From Leptospiraceae bacterium (GTDB taxonomy: Bacteria > Spirochaetota > Leptospiria > Turneriellales > Turneriellaceae), in contig JAEUSA010000283.1 of NCBI GenBank assembly GCA_016788945.1, forward strand, positions 1 to 10,739: DNA of 10,739 nt, in the 5' to 3' direction. The position numbers and the translations under genes were made by a program. Within the stretch, counting starts at the first letter, position 1, and the number at the start of each line of letters is the position of its first letter. This document shows positions 1 to 6,841 of this stretch, one piece after another. The notes under the pieces are model-generated. The model saw only the letters and a program-made list of their open reading frames with translations. It had not been told where the DNA came from and did no database searches.

Positions 1-508
1 GTAGCGGCATTTCACCGATGCGCGCAAAATCCTCTGCCGACAACTGTCGCCGGGTCGTGAGAAAAATTTGACCGCTATTGCGCGAGAGAATAAACTCATA
101 CGATTGATCTTTCGCCGCCAGCAACTGCGCGCCGTCTTTGAGACGACGGATGTTCCGCATCAGAACTTGCCAAATTTCACCTGTGTCAGCGCCTGTAATC
201 AGTTCGCCCGAGAGAGGCGCGCCCAGCGCAGCGGGGGCAACTTTTTTCAAAAACACACATTCGAATTGTTTGTCCGAACCGGGTTTTTGCAGATATGTAC
301 GACGCTCTTCTACCCGCGTCGCATTGTAAAAAATGTTATCTCCGGCGGTGAGATATTCACCGAGCTGCGCGAAATGGCTATGCGTGATAGATTGGTCGCT
401 GCGTCTGATGACCATTAAACGCGCGCTGTCAGCGGGTTCTGCGGGGTGACGCGCGATCAAGTCTTCCGGTAGATCAAAATCAAGATCGGAATATTCTGCG
501 GGCCACAT
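1..508 (-). CDS. queA: S-adenosylmethionine:tRNA ribosyltransferase-isomerase (QueA), C-terminus beyond window
   Basis: QueA moves the ribosyl group of S-adenosylmethionine onto 7-aminomethyl-7-deazaguanine at the wobble position of tRNA, making epoxyqueuosine in the cytoplasm. Reading the minus strand from the ATG at 508 gives 169 residues. It opens with the family's N-terminal signature DFDLPEDLIARHPAEPADSARLMV and continues with a GDNIFYNATRV segment, equivalent to the usual GDVLVxNDTRV. At the window edge it reaches ARIGEMPL, the family's GxMPLPPYI region. QueA is normally about 340-350 residues, so roughly the second half lies outside. An in-frame TGA four codons upstream fixes ATG 508 as the only plausible start. 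No clear Shine-Dalgarno site is visible. It follows the DUF4015 gene on the same strand after 79 nt and is probably co-transcribed with it. The family assignment comes from remembered motifs and is strong. Confidence 0.95.
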   Translation of the reverse strand, partial: MWPAEYSDLDFDLPEDLIARHPAEPADSARLMVIRRSDQSITHSHFAQLGEYLTAGDNIFYNATRVEERRTYLQKPGSDKQFECVFLKKVAPAALGAPLSGELITGADTGEIWQVLMRNIRRLKDGAQLLAAKDQSYEFILSRNSGQIFLTTRRQLSAEDFARIGEMPL

Positions 509-550
509 ATTTTGCTGTCAGTAATTCAGGGAATCTCTGAAAAGTCATAT

Positions 551-584
551 TCGCCACCGGGTTTCGAGGAAACCGCTTGGGCGA
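551..584 (-). other. Small intercistronic hairpin between the DUF4015 gene and queA
   Basis: GGTTTC (560-565) and GAAACC (569-574) form a 6-bp stem with a 3-nt loop. It is flanked by a second pairing of TCGCC (551-555) with GGCGA (580-584). No run of T follows on the minus strand, so it does not look like an intrinsic terminator. It could be an mRNA processing or stability element, or chance. Confidence 0.3.
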
Positions 585-587
585 CTT

Positions 588-1913
588 TCAAGGATCGCGA
601 AAGTGCTCATAGGCGTTGCCCGCATTCCATAACAGGTAACCCTGACCACCCGCTTTTTTCGAGCCGCGTATCTGCTCGGTAATATAGGCGGGCGAATAGT
701 TAGTAACGCGCCACTTAAACGCCTGCACCCATGGCCTGATGATTTGCTTGCTGGTAATGTCGCGTAACTTCTGTACTCCCTCTTCAAGAAACAGAGCCGG
801 CTTATCAGCCGGATTCTGTATACCGCCGAAAGACAGGCCGAAATGTGAGGGGTAGAGCATAGGCGAAATAACGTCGGTCGCCTGCGATAGAATATGCATG
901 TTCTGACCCGTGCTTTTGATATCAAGCGGCTCTTGCCACGCAACGACGCCGAACACGTCGAGTGACAGGTGAGCACCGTATGCTCGGGTGAGCGAATGCA
1001 CTTTTTGCAGAAATTGGGTAATGATGCGCGGTTTTTCACCGAAATCATTTAGTCCATGGTACGCCGCGATTTTCCAATCACCTTCGGCCGGGTACCGCAC
1101 ATAGTCGAGCTGTATCTCATCGACACCGGACTGCAAAACCTCGCGAATGATTGCGAGATTATAGTCCTGCACGGCTTTTTTATTCGGGTCGACCCAGACG
1201 GTACGTCCTTTCGTCAAGAGCGGCGCGCCAGATTTGAGCTTGATCTGGCGGTCGGCAAATTTACCGGCCATCAGTTCATCTTGAAACAGTGCAACGCGCG
1301 CAATGGTATAGAATTTTTTTTCTTTGTAATAGGCAACCAACGGCGCTATGTCACCTAATGGAGGGGGCGTCTTACCCTGCGTCATTCGGACTTCAGGGAT
1401 TTCTGTACGGTAGTTAACGAAACCGAATACGTCTTTAATATCAAAGACGATGCCATTAAGGCCCTGCTTGCGGCTGAAGTCGAGGTACTTATCGACGCGC
1501 GCTGGCCGCGCCGAAGTACCCGTCAGATAGATTGCCGAAATCTGTTCTGGTCCGCGCGGTTTCACCCTGCCCGTGTAGGCATCGGCACGCTGAGGAAGAA
1601 AATTGCGGATGAATGCCTGCGCGGCCACGAGCCGTGCCGGCGGATTTTTTTCATTACGGCGTTTAAGGGCCGCGAGGTATTTTTGAAATCCACCCTCTTC
1701 TTTCACGTGCAATTCGTAATGACGCACCGGCGATGGAAAAAACGAAGCGCAAAAAGTAAGGCTGCATTTTGTGTCGAAGGTGCGCCAACGTTCAGCCCAT
1801 GGAGATTTTGCACGATCAAGGTCGGCGTAAGCGGCGGCGAGCACACCGGGCATCGCATGGTGTGCGATGATGACGAGTGCAGCCAACGCCGCAAAGACAG
1901 CGGCAATGCGCAT
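588..1913 (-). CDS. Exported DUF4015-family putative glycoside hydrolase
   Basis: This is a secreted or periplasmic protein of the DUF4015 putative glycoside hydrolase family (TIM-barrel-like). Its substrate is unknown. From the ATG at 1913 it has 441 residues and starts MRIAAVFAALAALVII, a signal peptide or membrane anchor with possible cleavage near VLAAAYA. The catalytic-type domain covers roughly residues 125 to the end. Recognisable family blocks are GIVFDIKDVFGFVNY, YTIARVALFQDE, VDEIQLDYVRYP, ISPMLYPSHF and GYLLWNAGN; the Asp and Glu residues in these blocks are candidate catalytic residues. The reading frame stays open up to a GTG at 2015, which would add 34 residues containing a second hydrophobic stretch and RRR. 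I prefer 1913 because it is an ATG, has AGG-containing sequence just upstream and gives a standard signal peptide. It lies 79 nt upstream of queA on the same strand. Family assignment is fairly firm; enzymatic activity is inferred. Confidence 0.85.
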   Translation of the reverse strand: MRIAAVFAALAALVIIAHHAMPGVLAAAYADLDRAKSPWAERWRTFDTKCSLTFCASFFPSPVRHYELHVKEEGGFQKYLAALKRRNEKNPPARLVAAQAFIRNFLPQRADAYTGRVKPRGPEQISAIYLTGTSARPARVDKYLDFSRKQGLNGIVFDIKDVFGFVNYRTEIPEVRMTQGKTPPPLGDIAPLVAYYKEKKFYTIARVALFQDELMAGKFADRQIKLKSGAPLLTKGRTVWVDPNKKAVQDYNLAIIREVLQSGVDEIQLDYVRYPAEGDWKIAAYHGLNDFGEKPRIITQFLQKVHSLTRAYGAHLSLDVFGVVAWQEPLDIKSTGQNMHILSQATDVISPMLYPSHFGLSFGGIQNPADKPALFLEEGVQKLRDITSKQIIRPWVQAFKWRVTNYSPAYITEQIRGSKKAGGQGYLLWNAGNAYEHFRDP

Positions 1914-2049
1914 AGCCCTACGCCTAAACCACTGCGCAATGCTTTCAGCTGCCAGCCGCAGCAGCACTGATAGAATAATGGCAATGCCCTCGGCGTAAGA
2001 ATAAAAAACACTCACAGCGGCCGGTCAGGTATCTGAGACAACGGGTAAA

Positions 2050-2090
2050 GCCGAAGCAAGGTCGCACCGATGGTGCGACCTTGCTTCGGC
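2050..2090. repeat. Perfect 19-bp inverted repeat in a divergent promoter region
   Basis: The arms are 2050-2068 (GCCGAAGCAAGGTCGCACC) and 2072-2090 (its exact reverse complement), with a 3-nt GAT loop. The repeat lies between the outward-facing DUF4015 and SDR genes, so a terminator for either is not expected. Neither flank has a T run. It could be an operator for a dimeric regulator, a cruciform, an RNA hairpin in a leader, or a dispersed genomic repeat unit. Confidence 0.85.
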
Positions 2091-2093
2091 CCA

Positions 2094-2099
2094 TATACT
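2094..2099 (+). promoter_or_regulatory. Candidate -10 box for the SDR gene
   Basis: TATACT matches the sigma-70 -10 consensus at five of six positions and lies 39 nt before the ATG at 2133. The position 17 nt upstream (TGGTGC, 2071-2076) is a poor -35 and falls inside the right arm of the 19-bp inverted repeat. If the promoter is real, something binding the repeat would cover it. Weakly supported. Confidence 0.3.
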
Positions 2100-2132
2100 T
2101 GACGCGTTGTTCAAGTTTTTATGCCCTGCACT

Positions 2133-2909
2133 ATGTCATACTTTGCAGGTAAATCTATCCTCCTGACAGGTGCCGGCGGCGGGCTTGGTGGCGAGTTTGC
2201 CACACAACTCATGGACCTCGGCGGTGAACTGATACTCTCTGATGTCAAACTTGAGTCGCTCGATCGCTACAAGTCATATTCAGGCCGTGGCCGCGTTCTC
2301 GCAATGATAGCGGGAGACATCGGCAGCAAAGAAGGTACTGAGCGCTTTTTGGCGGATGTCAAAAAAGTTACCCACTGCCCTGATATCATTATCAACAACG
2401 CGGGCATCGCGCAGGCAGGGGCATTTGGCGACGTGCCACTCGACCGCTGGGAAAAGCTGATGAACATCAATCTCATCTCACCGATGCGCATATGCCATTT
2501 TTTTCTTCCGGACATGAAATCGCGGGGTAGCGGCCACATTGTGAATATCTCATCCGTGGCGGGTATTGTCCCCCTGCCCGGTGGTGCACCGTATACCGCA
2601 TCGAAACACGGTATTAAAGGTTTTTCCGACGCTATCCGACTCGAATATGAAAAACACGGTATTCACGTATCGACCGTACATCCATTCTTTACGCGCACGG
2701 CAATTCTGCAGTCTGAGCGCTTCGGCATCAATGTCAATGTAGAGGATTACCCGCAGTTTCTCATTGAATCCCCCGAGAATGTGATTCGCGAGACGATCAA
2801 GGCCATCGCCAGCAAAACCGATTTTATTCTGCCGGGTCCAACCGCCAAGGTGCTCGACCTGACACGCCGCCTCGCGCCGGGAATGCTCAGCCTGTTCAAG
2901 GTTTTTTGA
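2133..2909 (+). CDS. Short-chain dehydrogenase/reductase (classical SDR)
   Basis: This is an NAD(P)-dependent oxidoreductase with a Rossmann fold, probably cytoplasmic; the substrate cannot be told from sequence. From ATG 2133 it has 258 residues, usual for classical SDRs. The cofactor motif TGAGGGLG is at residues 12-19 and INNAG at 87-91. The catalytic set is Asn113 (in MNINLIS), Ser141 (second Ser of NISSVAG), Tyr154 and Lys158 (YTASK). A PxxxxT-like segment (HPFFTRTA) follows, as expected after the active site. Another in-frame ATG at 2121 would add MPCT; I prefer 2133 because MSYFAGKSILLTG fits the usual short lead-in to the first beta strand. No strong Shine-Dalgarno site precedes either. 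It is the first gene of a plus-strand run with the propeller and hexapeptide genes. Fold and class are certain; the pathway is unknown. Confidence 0.95.
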   Translation: MSYFAGKSILLTGAGGGLGGEFATQLMDLGGELILSDVKLESLDRYKSYSGRGRVLAMIAGDIGSKEGTERFLADVKKVTHCPDIIINNAGIAQAGAFGDVPLDRWEKLMNINLISPMRICHFFLPDMKSRGSGHIVNISSVAGIVPLPGGAPYTASKHGIKGFSDAIRLEYEKHGIHVSTVHPFFTRTAILQSERFGINVNVEDYPQFLIESPENVIRETIKAIASKTDFILPGPTAKVLDLTRRLAPGMLSLFKVF

Positions 2910-2945
2910 CCGCAACCGGAATACACTAGAGTACAAGGCCAAAAG

Positions 2946-2963
2946 AGCGGCGTTTTTGCCGCT
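2946..2963. other. Hairpin between the SDR and beta-propeller genes
   Basis: AGCGGC (2946-2951) pairs with GCCGCT (2958-2963) around a GTTTTT loop. On the minus strand the stem is followed by CTTTT, but no minus-strand gene ends here. On the plus strand there is no T run. It may partly attenuate or process the plus-strand transcript. Its function is unknown. Confidence 0.3.
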
Positions 2964-2964
2964 T

Positions 2965-2978
2965 GCAAATGCATTTGC
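2965..2978. promoter_or_regulatory. 14-bp perfect palindrome at the propeller gene start
   Basis: GCAAATGCATTTGC is its own reverse complement. It overlaps the upstream candidate start codons (TTG 2963, ATG 2969) and lies 18 nt before the preferred ATG at 2996. It could be an operator for a dimeric regulator, or chance. Confidence 0.3.
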
Positions 2979-2995
2979 CTTCTGCAAGATGGCGA

Positions 2996-3892
2996 ATGCG
3001 CGCTGCGTATGCCCTTGCCATTGCCTGCGTGTTTGCCAGCGTATTTACTGCGTTACAAGTACTGAACGCTTCGAGCTTTACCATCAACGAACCCATACGC
3101 ATTTTCGGCGAATACGGTAAGTTGCAGACCTTGGCGATTTCGCGCGACGGCAAAAAGCTGGCTTTCAGCTCCGATTACCGGGACCAAAAAGGCGATATTG
3201 TGGTCTATAATATCGAAACCAAAGAAAAAATCACCGTAACCAAAACACAATACCTCGAGACCCAACCGGTATTTTCACCCGATGGCAGTGAAATCTATTT
3301 TTTTATCAACGAGGTCGGCTCAGGCTCCATCAAAAAGGTCAATATCGCCGACGGCACGGTCACGCAGATCACCGACCGCCTCAATTGGTGTGAGTTCCCG
3401 TCGCTCTCCCCTGACGGCAAATGGCTGGCCTACTACTCCAAAAGAGACAATAAATACAACCTCTATGAAATGAATCTTTCGACGCGCAAAGAAAATCGAC
3501 TCACCAATGAGCAGAACTTCGATTTTGGGCCGGTCTATTCGTCAAACGGCCAGAGTATCTTCTTTTATTCAAACCGCGCCGGCAGCTCATTCTCACTGTT
3601 CAGGCTCGACCGCTCGTCACTCAAAGTAAACCCACTGTTCGGCCCGGGCGGATTCACCTTTCAACCGACGACAGACATTCAGGGTCTGCTCATTTTTGCC
3701 GTTTCGAATGTTTCTGGCAATAACGACGTCTACGCGGTCTCACTCGGTTCGAACCGCGTCGATCAGGTGACCAATGCGCCCGGCAATGATCTTTTTCCGG
3801 TTGTCGATCTGAAGAACAGCCGGCTCTACTACATCAGCCAGCGCGAAGGCGACTACGCGATTTATCAGCGTAAATTTTCCGCAGCACCATAA
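2996..3892 (+). CDS. Exported TolB-like (PD40) beta-propeller protein
   Basis: This is an exported beta-propeller protein of the TolB / WD40-like PD40 type, probably periplasmic. From ATG 2996 it has 298 residues and starts with a signal peptide (MRAAYALAIACVFASVFTAL) ending near LNASS. The propeller repeats are visible as SRDGKKLAFSSD, SPDGSEIYFF, SPDGKWLAYYSKRD and SSNGQSIFFYSNRAG, followed by two more degenerate blades. TolB proper is about 430 residues with an extra N-terminal domain. That domain is missing here, so I do not call it tolB. Alternative in-frame starts at 2963 (TTG) and 2969 (ATG) would put extra residues before a normal signal peptide. The gene ends 1 nt before the next start (TAATATG), so translation of the two is probably coupled. 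Function is inferred to be binding or scaffolding, not enzymatic. Confidence 0.85.
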   Translation: MRAAYALAIACVFASVFTALQVLNASSFTINEPIRIFGEYGKLQTLAISRDGKKLAFSSDYRDQKGDIVVYNIETKEKITVTKTQYLETQPVFSPDGSEIYFFINEVGSGSIKKVNIADGTVTQITDRLNWCEFPSLSPDGKWLAYYSKRDNKYNLYEMNLSTRKENRLTNEQNFDFGPVYSSNGQSIFFYSNRAGSSFSLFRLDRSSLKVNPLFGPGGFTFQPTTDIQGLLIFAVSNVSGNNDVYAVSLGSNRVDQVTNAPGNDLFPVVDLKNSRLYYISQREGDYAIYQRKFSAAP

Positions 3893-3893
3893 T

Positions 3894-4526
3894 ATGCCCG
3901 CTAAAAAGACAACTACCAAGAAGACCACTGCGAAAAAACCAGCGCAACGGTTGCTCTATACATCCGACAAGATACATCCGACAGCTTTCATTCACGATCG
4001 TGCATTCGCTTATGGCGACATTACGATGGGCGAGTTTTCATCGTTATGGCCCGGTGTGGTCGCGCGCGCCGACATGAACGCCTTTGTATTGGGCAAGTAC
4101 GTCAACATACAAGATAACTCTACGCTACACAGCGATTCACGCCGCGGGGTAACCATCGGCGACTATACGCTCGTAGGGCACAATGCCATGATCCATGGTT
4201 GCAGCATCGGCCGCGCGGTGCTGATCGGCATCGGCAGCGTCGTGCTTGACGATGCCGAAATCGGCGACGGTGCGATGATTACTGCGGGTTGCATGATTCG
4301 CGGCGGTACGAAAATTCCGCCACGCGCGCTGGTAACACCCGATGGTTCATCGATTAAGATCTTCGAAAATAAAGCCAAGACGGCCTATACCGTGGCGGGT
4401 TCGCTCGAATATGTGGAACTCGCCAAGCGCATGCAGCGGGGCATCTGGGGACCTTTTTCCCGGGCTGAAGAAGAAGCCTTTTTCAGCCGGGCAAAAGAAA
4501 TTGTCGCGGAAATGTTTGCGCTTTAA
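3894..4526 (+). CDS. Gamma-carbonic-anhydrase-like hexapeptide protein with Lys-rich N-terminal tail
   Basis: This is a left-handed beta-helix protein of the gamma-carbonic anhydrase / PaaY-YrdA group, 210 residues, likely a trimer binding zinc between subunits. The three histidine ligands are present: His79 (STLH), His96 and His101 (GHNAMIH). Arg58, Gln73 and Asp74 of the family pattern are also there (ARADMN, NIQDN). Hexapeptide repeats run from about residue 27 to 145, followed by a C-terminal helix. The metal site is intact, but many family members have little anhydrase activity or act on CoA thioesters, so the reaction is open. The first 18 residues (MPAKKTTTKKTTAKKPAQ) form a basic, low-complexity tail not normal for the family; no later in-frame Met precedes the fold, so the tail seems genuine. 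The start follows the propeller stop by 1 nt. The TAA stop overlaps the convergent OmpA gene. Confidence 0.9.
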   Translation: MPAKKTTTKKTTAKKPAQRLLYTSDKIHPTAFIHDRAFAYGDITMGEFSSLWPGVVARADMNAFVLGKYVNIQDNSTLHSDSRRGVTIGDYTLVGHNAMIHGCSIGRAVLIGIGSVVLDDAEIGDGAMITAGCMIRGGTKIPPRALVTPDGSSIKIFENKAKTAYTVAGSLEYVELAKRMQRGIWGPFSRAEEEAFFSRAKEIVAEMFAL

Positions 4527-5128
4527 CGGCGCCGACGAAAAATAATTACCGCCACGGCGCAGCTGACTAGCAGAAAAAAGCCGACCAGAATTGGGTAATA
4601 AGAATGCGTGCGTCCTACGCCGCCGGTTTCAACGAAAATATCAACCCGCCGCTCGCCCGCCTGCGGTTTGGTAAAACGGATCGCGCGCGCATCGATGACA
4701 ATACGTTCGAGTGCCACGCCCTTCTTTTCGAGCGCGATCGCAACTCGCTGCGCTCGCTCCTGCGCTAATTCTGAATTTTCTTCGACTCCGCGCTTACGGT
4801 CTGCGTAGCCAACAAGAATGACTCGCCCACCGAGGTAACGCCGTTCTTGAACGCGCGCAGCCATATGACCGAGGTCGGCGAGCGCCGCCTTCGAGAGCGT
4901 TGAGGAGGCTGTGCCGAAATAGATGCTGCCGACAAATTGTTCACGATCGGTGTTGCCCGCCGCAATGTAGCGCGCTTCGTCACCGCGACCGTGATGATCG
5001 GCATAATGGTCTACGCAACCGCTAGATAGTGGAATAACCAGAGCCAAAGCAATAATGGCCAGACGATGAAAAGCGCGACCAAAAACTTCTGGGTGGGCTT
5101 TGAGACGCACTGTAAGAATAGAACTCAT
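4523..5128 (-). CDS. OmpA-domain lipoprotein with C-terminal membrane segment
   Basis: This is a peptidoglycan-binding envelope protein of 201 residues. An N-terminal signal (FHRLAIIALALVIPLSSGC) ends in a spirochaete-style lipobox, with Cys38 the likely lipidated residue. The OmpA C-terminal-like domain spans about residues 62-168. In its binding segment (YADRKRGVEENSELAQERAQ), Asp110 and Arg125 have the 15-residue spacing of the pair that holds diaminopimelate in OmpA-type domains. Unusually, the protein ends with GGVGR, a hydrophobic helix (about 178-197) and RRRR, a layout like a C-terminal sorting signal. The ATG at 5128 is chosen because it gives a normal lipoprotein signal. The frame is open up to 5335, but that extension is antisense to the DUF3467 gene and has no signal character. 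Stop codons of this gene and the gamma-CA-like gene share TTAA. Confidence 0.85.
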   Translation of the reverse strand: MSSILTVRLKAHPEVFGRAFHRLAIIALALVIPLSSGCVDHYADHHGRGDEARYIAAGNTDREQFVGSIYFGTASSTLSKAALADLGHMAARVQERRYLGGRVILVGYADRKRGVEENSELAQERAQRVAIALEKKGVALERIVIDARAIRFTKPQAGERRVDIFVETGGVGRTHSYYPILVGFFLLVSCAVAVIIFRRRR

Positions 5129-5132
5129 GGCG

Positions 5133-5161
5133 CTATCATGCTTCTTTTTTGTCGTTGTCAA
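5133..5161 (-). promoter_or_regulatory. Candidate promoter for the OmpA lipoprotein gene
   Basis: A perfect -35 hexamer TTGACA reads on the minus strand at 5161-5156. Possible -10 boxes are poor: CATGAT at spacing 15 or TGATAG at spacing 17. Either would place the transcription start at or within a few bases of the ATG at 5128, leaving no room for a ribosome-binding site. The promoter is therefore either leaderless or a chance -35 match. Confidence 0.3.
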
Positions 5162-5188
5162 GCAGTAAGCCTGTCCTTTTTGAGCGGC

Positions 5189-5494
5189 ATGAGCGCGGCG
5201 CAAAACCTTGGCGGTGATAATAAGATAGAGATACATCTTGATCCCGAAATACTGAAGGGCCTGTTTGCCAACGTCACCAATATCGGCCATGCCAAAGAAG
5301 AGTTCATTCTCGATTACCTGTTCATTCAACAGCACCCCGCTCCGTTCGGAAAGCTGGTTTCACGCATCATTCTCACCCCCGGGCATGCCAAACGCTTGCT
5401 GCAGGCCCTGCAAGAGAACATCCGGCGCTATGAAGAACAGTTCGGGGCGATTGATACCGGCGTCGCCGTGCCGACAAACCGCACACTGCAGTAA
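5189..5494 (+). CDS. DUF3467-family protein
   Basis: This is a small cytoplasmic protein of 101 residues of the DUF3467 family; its biochemical role is unknown. Family features seen are a beta-rich start (NKIEIHLDPEILKGLFAN), then NIGHAKEEFILDYLF, a central RIILTP, and the C-terminal helix HAKRLLQALQENIRRYEEQFG. The ATG at 5189 gives MSAAQNLGGDN, a normal short lead, and has GAG six bases upstream. The frame is open back to 5066, but that extension is antisense to the OmpA gene's start and unlike the family. It is divergent from the OmpA gene across 60 nt. No terminator is obvious in the 119 nt before the convergent DJ-1-like gene. Confidence 0.85.
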   Translation: MSAAQNLGGDNKIEIHLDPEILKGLFANVTNIGHAKEEFILDYLFIQQHPAPFGKLVSRIILTPGHAKRLLQALQENIRRYEEQFGAIDTGVAVPTNRTLQ

Positions 5495-5613
5495 TCATCG
5501 AAACAGACGAGCAAAACCCTAAGAAGCGGATTTTTACGCCACTTCCTTTGGTATCGGTGAACTATCCGTGTGCGACCTGAAGAAAGAATAGTCCACCATT
5601 TTGCAGCCTTAAG

Positions 5614-6765
5614 TTATTCATAGGGATATTCCAGTTGCAGTGCGACGAATGCTGCGTTGCGGTGACCATAGCGCTCGCGGATTGCCGTAAGTGCTTTCAC
5701 AAGAGCCTTTTCACCCAAACGTAAAGTTTCGAATGGCACCAAAACATCAACTTTTGTATCCTCGTTTGCATCGGGTATGAACCGCAATCCACTCAGGCTC
5801 TCGACTACTGGCAAGTTGTTCAGCGTGACTGCTTTCGAGCGATACGTTCGCGAGTAGGCATCTGCAATAAGCGCAAGACCCAATTCATCAACTCCCGGTC
5901 GCATCGAAATGCCAATTTTCTCATTGCTCCAGAATGATAGAATGTTTTTTACGGCTAGCCACCTATAACCCCAATCCAGCCGAAATTTGCTTCCGTCGTG
6001 GCGATTGGCATAAGATTCTATGTGAAGGTCTTTGGCCAAATTTTCGGCTGTTTTCTTTCCGGCAATTGCTTCGACCAGAGCTATGGATGCAGGAATAGAG
6101 GCGGTTACGCCAGCTGTCGAGATTACTCGTCCATTTTGAATATAGCGTGCATCCTGTCGCCATTCGACATCAGTACTCCGCTTTTTCAAATCGTCAAACG
6201 CATACCAATGGGTTGTTGCCGAGCCGCCAGTGAAGAGGCCAGCATTCGCCACAACCCTCGCACCTTCACAGATGCTAACGACTGTCGCACCTTGAGAGAA
6301 TTGTTTCTTAATCCATGAAATGAGAACTGCGTCTTGCGAGTCATGCAAAGCAGGCACAATAACTATGTCTGCTCCTTCGGGATGGCTCTTGTCAAACTCA
6401 TCTACCGTCTGGTCGGCGTACATTTTCAAAGCAGGCATAAGTAAAATTGGTCCCGCTTCCGTAGACAATGCGATAACTTGAGCAACCCCACTGCGCCGGA
6501 GCACGCTCAGAGGAATAATATAATCGGTTGTTTCGCTACCGGAATTTGCGCCGACGACTGCAATCAGAGGCTTTGCGTGACCGGGTTTTTTATGCTGCAG
6601 TAGAAGTTTTTGCTCGCCGCGCAAAAAATTATCGTCTGACCTCGTTGAGGCAATATTTGAAGAGCACTGAGAAAAGCAGAAAAAGATTGATATGCTTAGA
6701 ATAAGATTGCGTTGAAACAAGGAGCGCAAGCTACGGCCGCAACATACCCGAATCATCCTTGGCAT
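5614..6765 (-). CDS. Exported DJ-1/PfpI-fold (class I glutamine amidotransferase-like) lipoprotein
   Basis: From the ATG at 6765 this is a 383-residue protein. It has a basic N-terminus, a hydrophobic stretch (LILSISIFFCF) and a possible lipobox Cys34 (FSQC), so it is probably an exported lipoprotein. Residues about 65-245 match the DJ-1/PfpI domain found at the N-terminus of GATase1-type AraC regulators: ADIVIVPALH, the nucleophile elbow VVSICEGARVVANAGL with Cys166, and GSATTHW with His186. The AraC helix-turn-helix is absent. The C-terminal third (from FRLDWGYRW) looks like a divergent second copy of part of the same fold and lacks a Cys elbow. The reaction is unknown. A second ATG lies at 6756, and neither start has a well-spaced ribosome-binding site. 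Hand counts on four sampled lines give about 45% G+C, against about 55% in a sampled line of the LCP gene; this hints at transfer but proves nothing. Confidence 0.8.
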   Translation of the reverse strand: MPRMIRVCCGRSLRSLFQRNLILSISIFFCFSQCSSNIASTRSDDNFLRGEQKLLLQHKKPGHAKPLIAVVGANSGSETTDYIIPLSVLRRSGVAQVIALSTEAGPILLMPALKMYADQTVDEFDKSHPEGADIVIVPALHDSQDAVLISWIKKQFSQGATVVSICEGARVVANAGLFTGGSATTHWYAFDDLKKRSTDVEWRQDARYIQNGRVISTAGVTASIPASIALVEAIAGKKTAENLAKDLHIESYANRHDGSKFRLDWGYRWLAVKNILSFWSNEKIGISMRPGVDELGLALIADAYSRTYRSKAVTLNNLPVVESLSGLRFIPDANEDTKVDVLVPFETLRLGEKALVKALTAIRERYGHRNAAFVALQLEYPYE

Positions 6766-6841
6766 GCCTTGTATGGATTTTCTTTTGTAAAGTCTAATGA
6801 TTCTGGATGTATTGACAGTCGACTCTATTGGCCATATTGCC

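Noticed and set aside
68..418. Plus-strand frame of 116 codons
   Set aside because: It is antisense to queA, whose family motifs are unmistakable on the minus strand.
545..1048. Minus-strand frame of 167 codons
   Set aside because: It is a shifted frame inside the DUF4015 gene, whose own frame carries conserved family motifs; composition is Arg/Ser-rich and unstructured.
2550..2987. Minus-strand frame of 145 codons
   Set aside because: It is antisense to the catalytic half of the SDR gene, which has its full active-site motif.
5129..5335. N-terminal extension of the OmpA lipoprotein frame by 69 codons
   Set aside because: It has no signal-peptide character, would bury the lipoprotein signal, and overlaps the DUF3467 gene in antisense.
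5515..5553. Possible terminator between the convergent DUF3467 and DJ-1-like genes
   Set aside because: GAAGCGG and CCACTTC can pair with one mismatch, but the stem is short and no T run follows in either direction.
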